DNA of 64,000 nucleotides from Trileptium ribeirensis (Eukaryota > Nematoda > Enoplea > Enoplida > Thoracostomopsidae): the NCBI GenBank assembly GCA_030248225.1, contig JASANE010000798.1, forward strand, positions 1 to 64,000, in the 5' to 3' direction. This document shows, in pieces, positions 55,815-64,000 of this stretch. The translations under genes were made by a program, and so were the position numbers. How positions within the stretch are numbered: the stretch's first letter is position 1; each line of letters starts with the position of its first letter. The notes beneath the pieces are model-generated. The model was not told the origin of the DNA. It ran no database searches and saw only the letters and a list, made by a program, of their open reading frames with translations.

Positions 55815-57530
55815 TATGGGTGCCCTCTGGTCCGAGTACTAATGGAGCGGATGAATAGGTCATCAACGTTGAAGTTTACATGGTTGTTGAATAATTTGTA
55901 CAGGAAGATTAAGTCTTGGCGGAGACGTCGAGTTGAGAGTTTTTGTAAACCCAGAAAAGCAAGCCGGTTTTCATAGCTGAAATCATATAACCCTGTTACT
56001 CGTTTGGTAGCATAGCGTTGGACACGTTCTATTAAATCTATATCGCGCTGGATGTAGGGACTCCATGCCTCAGAACCGTATTCTAATTTGGCGCGAACTA
56101 AACTTTTGTATAGAGGCAAAAACAGATTTAGTTATTGGCCGGAAAGCTCGCAGTATAGGGCGCAATATAGCAAAGGCGCTTTTGACTACTTTGGGGACGT
56201 GCAGTGAGGACTTCAGATCTTTTGAGATTGTTATACCCAGATCGTCAACTTGATCGACTGAACGAAGCCGCCGGTCATTGAGATGATACTGAAAAACAGG
56301 ATTGTTATAACCAAAGTTTACTATAACACATTTATCACATTTATATAACATTAAAATGTAAATAGTTATCTTGAGCCCAAGAACCGGCGTTAGAAAGATT
56401 GTTTTGAAACGACAAGGCGTCGCTGGAATAATTGTTTCGGTCAATTGCTTTTGCAATCCGAGTGTCATCTGCGTATTTTCCTATAAAACAGTCAATGTAT
56501 GTATCGAAATGGTCAATGTAGAAGAGGAAAAGTGTTGGAGCAAGGACAGTGCCCTGAGGTACACCACTTGTGACACTACCTTCATTTGACAAGCAGTCAC
56601 CGATGATGACTTTTTGAGTACGATCTTTTAGAAAGTTGTTAACATAAGATATCATATGCCCACCAAAACCGTATTGAGACAATTTATAAAGTAGCCTGTT
56701 GTGGGCAACCTTATCAAACGCCTTGGACAGATCCAGATATGCACAATCTACCAGGTAGTTATTGTCGACGGAAGCTATAACAAAGTTAAGGAAGTTTAGA
56801 AGCTCTAAAATTGCTGTGCGGCCTGGAAGGAAACCGTACTGGGACAGGTGAAAAAGATTGTTAGAGAGAGAGCGTATGTCAATAGTTTAGAATGAACAAT
56901 TTTTTCGAGCACTTTGGAGACACTTGATGTAAGACTAATTGGTCTGTAGTTATCAGGTTGATGTCGTGAGCCTTTTTTGAAGATAGGAATAACGTGTGCT
57001 GTTTTCCAGTCGCCTGGTATAGTGTCGGTTGCAAATACAAGCTGGAATAGATGAAAAAGAGGTGTGGCTAAAACAATGGCTGCGTTTTTCAGTACAATGT
57101 TAGGTATGCCATCGGGGCCCGGAGATGATTCGGCTTTAAGTTTGGTACAGATTGTCAAAACATCGAGAATAGTGAAGTCAATGTTGTCAATTGAACACGT
57201 TCCCTTTCTCGGAATGGGTTCGCCGATTTGATTGATATCTGAAAAAACGCTGATGAAATGAGTATTAAAAATGTTTGCGCAGATCTGAGGATCGGACGTA
57301 TACTGGTCACCAGTTTTAAGTGGGCCACAGACACGTTCGGGTTTGAGTTGAGTCCGAGTATAAACCCAAAAGTGCTTCGGGTGTGATCCAAGATTGGTTG
57401 CAAGACGAGTTAAGTATTTCGATTTAGCCTGAAGAATAACTGTGTTAGTAAGCTCGACTGTTTGCCTGTATAAGATCCATGATGCATAAGTGCGGTCGCG
57501 TTGATGTCTGCGGTGAGCGTTGTGCTGTTT
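55815..57530 (-). pseudogene. LINE ORF2, reverse transcriptase, frameshifted
   Basis: In pieces: YASWILYRQ to KAESSPGPDGIPNIVLK, DNYRPISLTSSVSKVLEK; then LDLSKAFDKVAHNRLL, SGVPQGTVLAPTLF and KYADD (catalytic); then LRSVDQVDDLGITISKDLKS; then LVRAKLEYGSEAWSPY. Breaks lie near 56870 (a GA-repeat), 56400 and 56110. The last C-terminal segment is missing. Confidence 0.88.
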
Positions 57531-58690
57531 TTATGGCGGCCCAAGTGTTGAAGTTGGCCCATGAAGGACGACGACGTTGGCGGTTAACTGAAACAGTAGG
57601 ACAATAAAGTTCAATACCGGTTGTTATGATAGTTTTTAGCTGTTGCCAGCCAGATTCGACTGAGGTTGGGCAATAGTTAGCTAGATTATGTGACAGATAG
57701 TTGATGCAGTTTGGCCAATCGAGACGTCGCCAGCACTTCTTTGTAGTTGATGCTGCGTTAAATGTGGAAACAGGTTTGAGCTGAAACAATACACTGTTAT
57801 GATCACTTAAGCCAATAGGGCATCCCACATTGACGGCAGTAATAAGATTAGGCACATTGCAAAACACTATATCTAATATACTGTCATGTCGCGTTGGGAC
57901 TGTTACAAACTGTGACAAATTGTTTTCAAAAATTATGCTCATAATGCTGTCCAAGTGAGATGGCCAAGTAAAGTCTACCCAGTTAATTTGTGGGTAATTG
58001 AAGTCACCAACAAGCAAAATGAAATCAAAGTCGATTATTTTATTTAATGCACTTAGTAGATTTAGGTTATGTAATTCGGTATTGTTAGGTGAACGATAAA
58101 CACATGACACAAGAGTTTTTTGACCGTTGAAATCGCAAATACAACTAATACACTCCTCGTATAAAGAAAAGTCAACTGACGAGTTATAACAGTTTACAGA
58201 ATTACTGATATACATTAAAACACCACTTCCGCGGGACAAACGATCGCCATGAAAAAGTTTATATCCTGGTATAGCAATTTCAGAGTCAAGTATACCAATA
58301 TGACACCACGATTCAGTAACAAAAACTAGTAGTGGCTCTTCGTTAACACATAGCAAGCGCAAATTGTCAATTTTGTTGACCAGAGATTGACTATTAAATA
58401 AAACGCACCAGTGTGATTTGTTGTTGTTATTGTTGTTGTTGCTGTTGTTGTTGTTACTGTTGTTGTTGTTGTGAGTTGTGGTTTTGTGAGTATAGTTAAA
58501 AGTAAGAGTAGTAGTAGTAGTGGTAGTTACAGTAGTAGTTGTTATAGTCGTGTTTGCAGTGTAAGTAGTAACTGTAGTGTTAGCAGTAGCAGTTAAAGTT
58601 ATAGTATCAGTTGGGGAAGTTGTATTGTTTGAATAGACTGTAATATTGATGTTTGTGTTATTGTTGATGAGGTTAGAGTTCGAAGTATAA
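57445..58690 (-). pseudogene. LINE ORF2, spacer and endonuclease
   Basis: The frame is open upstream of the usual start, to about 58690. The first 95 or so residues are almost all Thr and Asn (58420-58690). The endonuclease follows: LVNKIDNLRLL, FVTESW, SRGSGVLMYI, LLVGDFNYPQINW with the catalytic GDFN, and GLSDHNSVLF. A frameshift near 57530 separates it from the RT. Confidence 0.88.
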
Positions 58691-58700
58691 TTGTTTGTTG

Positions 58701-59559
58701 CTAGTTGTTTCCCGGCCCGTTTTTTGGCACAATACGACCACGATATATACGTAATTGCTCACCAGCAGCACATCTCGCCTTAAACTCTTTATACAACTTA
58801 ACTTCTTCCTCACGTTGCATTTTGGTGAGGTCACGCTTTATACTACATTTTTTAAATCGGCTGTCTACTGTGTGTTTGAGATTGCTAGCATTACGCAAAA
58901 TTTCGACCGGATCTTCAGGTGAACCAAATACGACTTTCAGAGGCTGAATTTTGCCATCAACTTTTTTACCAACACGAAAAACATTTTTAATGGTTACATC
59001 TGATGGCTCTGTGTGCGTTGCCAATAACAGTTGTTTGAAAAGCTCATTATTATCAGTATCATTGTCATCCAAATTGAATATGACCAAATTTGATTGACGG
59101 GACTGGCGGTCGCTAATTTCCATCACGGCGGATGACAAGGTGAAAGATGATACGGCAGTGGTACCGCCCCCTTCCCCAGGTCGAGCAGTTGATAGGTAAC
59201 TGCGTGTGGGCGTTGGACCAGGAGCTGCAATTTCGGCCACGGCTGAGCAAAGCTGATCAAGTTTGGTTGACAACGCTTCAATTTTAGATGCATTTGTATT
59301 AATTCCATTGAAACTCTTTGACAACTGGTAAGCAGCGCACACATGACCAGAATACCTGACTGTTGGGCTTCGTAATTTCGCGGAGAAGAGTTTGAGTAAC
59401 GTTTCCACACGTTGATCCAGTGTGGAAGTTCTCTCGGCAGCAGCTACATTTTACATATGTGTCGCCATTTGCAACGTGAATCGGTTGACCACATGAAGCG
59501 TGGGCACACGTTAGAGCACGATCGGATATATCATTAGAATTTCGTGTATTCGGCATCAT
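58701..59559 (-). pseudogene. LINE ORF1 with PHD-type zinc finger
   Basis: N-terminal 86 residues contain a Cys/His pattern (CAHASCGQPI, YVKCSCCRENFH, CGN, FWSCVRC) fitting a PHD-like finger, as in CR1-type ORF1 proteins. After a frameshift near 59300 come a coiled stretch (SKIEALSTKLDQLCSAVAEI) and a domain with NLVIFNL, FRVGKK and KVVFGSPED, like the RRM/CTD part of other ORF1 proteins. It ends NGPGNN-stop. Confidence 0.82.
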
Positions 59560-59639
59560 TTATGCATATATAGTAATAAAATCTGTCTATATGCTATAGG
59601 CGGATATTACACAAAACCGCAAAAGGTAGAACAAAACTA

Positions 59640-60810
59640 ACACCCGTTAGTTAAGTATGAGCAAGAAATTTCCCATGCCGGAAAACCCCCAAGTGCAAGA
59701 TATCAGCCTCACAGGACGTCACAATAAAATTATGAATTTTGGGTCGAGGAACCATGCGGGCGCCATGCCCCGTACCCATGGAACTATGAGTCGCAGAGCA
59801 AAACCAACACAGGCAATGAGTCTCCCATGCTCGAAAACCGCCAAGTGAAACTTTTTAACCGCCCAGGACGTCAGAACAAATTTTCGAATTTTAGTCCATG
59901 AACCACGAGGGTGACATATTTCAAACCCCATAACTTCAGAACCGAGCTTTAATCGAAAAACAAAAAATGCGGATTGGCAATTATCATTTTATTATGAAAT
60001 AAAATTACCCAAAGAAAAATTTCAAAAGTAAAGATAAAAATAACCTTGCTTCTGTGAACGGTACGAAAATGAGGTAAAACCCTTTGTTGACCTCTGAGCC
60101 CGAACCATGGAAGCGCCATACCCCCGTACAGATGGAATCCTATGTCACACACCATAACCGACACCGTCAATGAGTTTCGCATGCCGGAAAACACCAAGTG
60201 AAGCTTTTCAGCCGCCCAGGACGCCAGAAAATTTTTTCGAATTTTGGGTCGAGGAACCACGAGGGAGCCATATCGCAAACCCCATAACTCCAGAACCCCA
60301 GCCTTAATCGAAAAACAAAAAAATACGCTTCCGCATTTATCATTTTACTATGAAATAAACCAACCATAGAAAAAAATTCGAATGGTACGACAAAAATAAT
60401 CTTGCTTCCGTGAAGGGTACTAAAATGGGGTAAAAACCCTCATTTGGACCTCTGACCCCGGGGGCGCCATACCCCCGTGCTCGTACCCATAGAACCATAT
60501 GTCACACAGCGAAACCAACACCGGCATTGAGTTTTCCACGCCCGAAAACCCAAACATGAAACTTTTAAGCAGCCCAGGACGTCAGAAAAAGATTTTCGAA
60601 TTTTGGGTCGAGGAACTATGGGTGCGTCATACTCCCGTACCTCAAACCCCATGACTCCAGAACGGGAGCTTTAATCAAAAAACAAAAAATATGCATCGGC
60701 ATTTATCATTTTACAATGAAATAAAACCAACCAGAGAAATAAATTTGAAAGTTAAAATAAAAATAACGTTGTTTCGTGAAGGTACTAAAATGGGGTAAAA
60801 TGGGAGAAAA
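59640..60810. repeat. Satellite, unit about 355 bp
   Basis: Repeats of GCCCAGGACGTCAGAA-like segments at 59861, 60214 and 60572 (353 and 358 bp apart), each followed by TCGAATTTTGGGTCGAGGAA and later TTATCATTTTA-TGAAATAAA. A shorter unit of about 150 bp precedes. Several minus-strand frames are open by chance of the repeat. Confidence 0.88.
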
Positions 60811-61716
60811 AAACCACATTTTGACTAGTGCTGACTTAGCTTGCCCCGGCCGCAGCTAACCGAAAAGTACTCTGCGTTCGATATTCCAGCGCATACAAAG
60901 CATATATACATACATTCAGACGGGGGGTGGTTGGAGGGAGTAAAATTCCCAATGGAACGCCGGACACCCCCCCCCGCTGAGTGAGGTGAACTAATAGTCG
61001 AAAATTTGACGCCGGCGACCAAAAAAGGTCCTCGCTACCGTACCGGACCCCTCCTAGAAAAATTTCAACGGGTACCGGGGGTTAACTCCTCGTGGATGAC
61101 CCCAAGGGCATCTATCCATCGTCGACATGTATGCAAATATACCAATAACCAAATCATTGTTTAAATATGATTCTTCAAGATAATCACGTAAAAATAATAA
61201 TCTTGTTGAAATATCAAAAACTCTACACATGTCGTTTTAATATTTTAGTTTATTAGTTTAATACACTGTACATTATGAGCTAAAGTTCAGTTTCAGGAAG
61301 GTGATGTGGAATTTGCACTGTCCTAGTTAGTAGCAAGCATTATATCTTCATCTCCAGATTATCTGTTTTACTAACTAAGGTACCAAAATATTTTTTATGA
61401 AACAGTATCCCCCGCCCCGGCACCTAAATTTTACCTTTACCGGGGCCGGAGCGGGGCTAAATTTGTTACCGAGGGCCCGGAGCTACACCCCGGTACATCC
61501 CTAATTTTGCCGCCTGACATTGAAACCAGAGCCCAAATAATAAAACGCTCGGCCATGTACACGGTAAATCGGCTATTCTGGTTCGAATGAGCCTAAGATC
61601 ATGAAAATCGGTTAAGTCGTTCCCGAGTTATAGCCGATCGAACGCACAGAGACGGAATTTAATAGCTTTCACCACTACAAAACACAATCTCCACTACGTT
61701 ACACTACGTTCTGAAA
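60811..61716. other. No gene seen
   Basis: Contains C/G-run segments (60930-60975) and short blocks such as GTACCGGGG, possibly decayed MITEs. No reading frame of interest. Confidence 0.5.
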
Positions 61717-62121
61717 AGAACGCGTGCCATACCCAATCGTCCAAAGGCATTTTACTGGCCACACCTCGTTCCACACAACCATCAGTGACGAATCCCGTCC
61801 CCTTTATAATTCCGATAACAGTCACAAAAATAACCCTCCAACCCTACCCATATCATTTCGACAGAAAATAACACCAGTGGTAGGCCTCAATGGGCAACGG
61901 AGAATGACAAATATAGCGGCTTAATAACTGCTACGAAGTCCGGGAAGTATAGCTCAGTCGGTAGATCGCAACATCTTTGCGGGTCCAAGAGCGGGAGGTC
62001 ATGGGTTCGAATCACAGCCACGCCCAAATTTTCGGCCCGCCGTTTTTGTTATTTCATTATTGGTAGGAACGAGGTGTGGCCAGTACATTGTCGGTGGGGA
62101 TACTCGGATGGCACGCGTTCT
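61717..62121. repeat. Fold-back element with inverted arms
   Basis: Arms pair: AGAACGCGTGCCAT from 61717 with ATGGCACGCGTTCT ending at 62121, and 19 perfect bases at 61753-61771 with 62067-62085. A tRNA-like segment lies between the arms. Related half-copies are at 33650-33860 and 63840-64000. Confidence 0.72.
61942..62026 (+). tRNA. tRNA-like sequence, probably a SINE head or pseudogene
   Basis: Has good Pol III boxes: box A TAGCTCAGTCGG (61950-61961) and box B GGTTCGAATC (62004-62013). The 3' end ACAGCCACGCCC would need a GGGCGTGG 5' acceptor, but the 5' sequence is CGGGAAGT, so no acceptor stem forms and the anticodon arm is unclear. I do not call a functional tRNA or an anticodon. Confidence 0.5.
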
Positions 62122-64000
62122 TTCTCTTTTTGTGATTAGTACCTGTCTTATATTTTGCGTTGCGGCGCGACTACGTCCGAAGCACTTCTGGTTTAGATAC
62201 ATGCGAACCAAACGCGTAGCAGAAAATGTTTATTTCAAAACGAGATAAAATATTAAGGCATGATAATTGACTACTGGCGACCGTTAGCTATTTCACACGG
62301 CACTGTTCTTTAGTACCCTTGGTTATATCACACTTACTGCAACACCGGCAACTGTCGCCTAATTCAGTTGTTAACACTAACTCGGCCACTAGCGCTCTAT
62401 ACTAACCCGTTCCCGAATGCTATTAGCGTTAAGGTTAGGTTATGTATTATTTTTGTTAAGTATTTTGTGAGGTTGGTACAATCGCACTCGACTTGCGACG
62501 ATGCACGAGTAATTGACTACCTCAACCTAGGCCGTTAGATTTACGCTAATACTGTCCTTATTTAATACACTTGCCCCCGAATGGCTGACAAATGCGTTAC
62601 AGTTTAAGTGACAGTTAAAGTTTAGGTTATCTATTACGTTACTAAAGCTCTTGTGAGTTGATACAGCTGACCACCGAATCGTTGGCCAACTGCAGGGTTA
62701 ATTAATTACCTTAACCTGAGTCTTACAGTTACGCTATTAAAATGCCGGTTATGTTAAACAAGCCGCCCCCGAGTAGCTGACGGCTACGTTACTAAAACTG
62801 TATGGTAGCGGTCGACTACTATTCAGTTAGAATTTTGCTGAATCCATTGGCCCTCGAATGGCTGGTCAGCTGGCTGGTTATTACATGTAGAGTTTTCGAG
62901 GTGGTTCGTCGAATCCACACACCTTACTCACCCGGTCTTCTCAAGAATAACACTATATATTTGTTGAGCCGCCCCGAATGGCTACCGCACCCAGCAAGGA
63001 GAACTACTAACCTTAGAGCACACCTGTTCAGCTCGCCCGGGTATTACTCACTCGACCCTTTCTTTTGGCCGAAGTTGTAAGATATTACTAATTCTTAATG
63101 TTAACTAATATATATTAGTTACACGCTCTTATTATGATTATGGTCATTTCGATTTTTATAAGGTAACTTATATTACTATATTCAACTATTAAGAATACTT
63201 AAAATACTTATGTGTGTAGCTTGGAGTAATTCTCAGCTCCTACTTTACAAAAACAGAACTCTAGTAAACCCGAACTCTATAAATCCAAAACACGTCTGAA
63301 CTCCTCGTATAAATTCTTTATATGCGCACCGTATGCTCTCCAAGAACCAAAACCATAAGCCACAGCACTAAAGCCACTCTAAACTCAGTCTTTGATTCAA
63401 GCCCTATTACAAAAACAGATGCAATAACGGCTGCCGTACAAATTCTATCAGACTACCCCTTCCGGGCAGCTGTGTAAGCCGTCCAAATAAAAACCAATAT
63501 ATCTAGCAGAACTTCAGCGAATTTCTTTATGCGTAATATAGCAGCCGAACAAGAGCTCTGCACAACCAAACTGAAACTAAAAAATAATAAAAATTAGGTT
63601 AGCTAAGCTTAGGAAATGTTGCAATTTATGCAATTAGGTAAAAGGTTAAGATTTAGGAAAATTTAGTAAAAACAGAGAAAATAAAACCAAGAGAGGGCCC
63701 AATAAGATTTTTTGCAAAACCAAATGAAAATTTTAAGGGAATTTAGACGAAGGAACCTTTAATAGAATACCGGACCCCCGACAATTGGTTGTTGCATTTT
63801 TATGCTTCTGAGTGGGTAGGGTTGGACGGAAATTTTCGTTATGACTGCTATCGGTAGTTAAATGGGGAAGGGATTCTTCACCGAAAGTTGCGTGGTCCGA
63901 GGTGTGGCCAGTAGTATGCCTGTGGTACGATTCGGTTGATGCGCGTTCTTACTTCTCGTGGTCAGTATCGGTGCCCTATATTTTGCGTTGCGGCGCGATG
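62122..64000. other. Intergenic DNA with a repeat at the end
   Basis: 62122-63830 shows no gene. 63895-64000 repeats 62068-62171 in the same orientation (CGAGGTGTGGCCAGTA, GCGCGTTCTT, then ATATTTTGCGTTGCGGCGCG in both). Confidence 0.6.

Larger units (their letters stand above)
55815..59560 (-). mobile_element. CR1-like LINE with PHD finger, nearly complete 5', truncated 3'
   Basis: Carries ORF1 (59559-58701), a Thr/Asn-rich spacer, an AP-type endonuclease and a reverse transcriptase with YADD. Unusually it has kept the 5' part and lost the 3' end, which stops in the C-terminal segment after STRTRGHPYKL where MITE sequence begins. Frameshifts near 59300, 57530, 56870, 56400 and 56110 make it inactive. 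Confidence 0.93.

Noticed and set aside
58410..58560. CRISPR-like short repeats (GTTGTT, AGTAGT)
   Set aside because: Simple trinucleotide microsatellite inside the LINE; no spacers.
59719..60652. Series of minus-strand frames with similar peptides
   Set aside because: They are translations of the 355-bp satellite.
61942..62026. Functional tRNA gene
   Set aside because: Boxes A and B are good, but the acceptor ends do not pair and no clear anticodon arm forms.

Overview
The window is AT-rich eukaryotic DNA, best read as an invertebrate animal genome; I cannot name the species. It holds three things: an integrated Polinton/Maverick-type (adintovirus-like) viral element at the left end, a large intron-rich host gene on the minus strand, and a dense load of transposons and satellites.

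1-9970, viral element, all genes on the + strand. In order: protein-primed family B DNA polymerase (5' end outside the window), retrovirus-type integrase with a chromodomain, zinc-finger packaging ATPase, two small Polinton-type proteins, a NADAR-domain protein, a TATA-binding-protein (TBP) homologue, a penton-like minor capsid protein, a 40-residue Lys-rich core-like peptide, the double-jelly-roll major capsid protein, a membrane protein and a last small protein. Most genes look intact. I see no adenain-type protease. The unusual part is the control layer. The 8-mer CTTAAAAG occurs just upstream of almost every gene, often overlapping the stop codon of the gene before, and resembles a dedicated TATA-like box in an element that encodes its own TBP. 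Structured RNAs follow genes: two twister ribozymes (2099-2179 and 9789-9868), and two 96% identical 103-nt pseudoknot-like elements that begin right after stop codons (5781-5883 and 9345-9447). A GC-rich hairpin cluster (9480-9643) and a palindrome cluster (9893-9960) lie near the right end. The left end and terminal repeats are not visible.

11245-52514, host gene, minus strand. I assembled a gene for UBA2 (SUMO-activating enzyme subunit 2) from 19 exons spread over 41 kb, mostly with consensus splice sites and matching phases, giving a reading frame of about 702 codons. One small exon (45348-45379) is uncertain. The introns carry a CR1-like LINE (15480-17970), MITEs of three families, G-rich TIR elements and satellite arrays.

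52515-64000, intergenic. Upstream of UBA2 are tRNA-related SINE-like repeats (54000-55030), a MITE joined to a second, nearly full-length but frameshifted CR1-like LINE (55815-59560), a satellite with a unit of about 355 bp (59640-60810), and a tRNA-like sequence enclosed by inverted arms (61717-62121).
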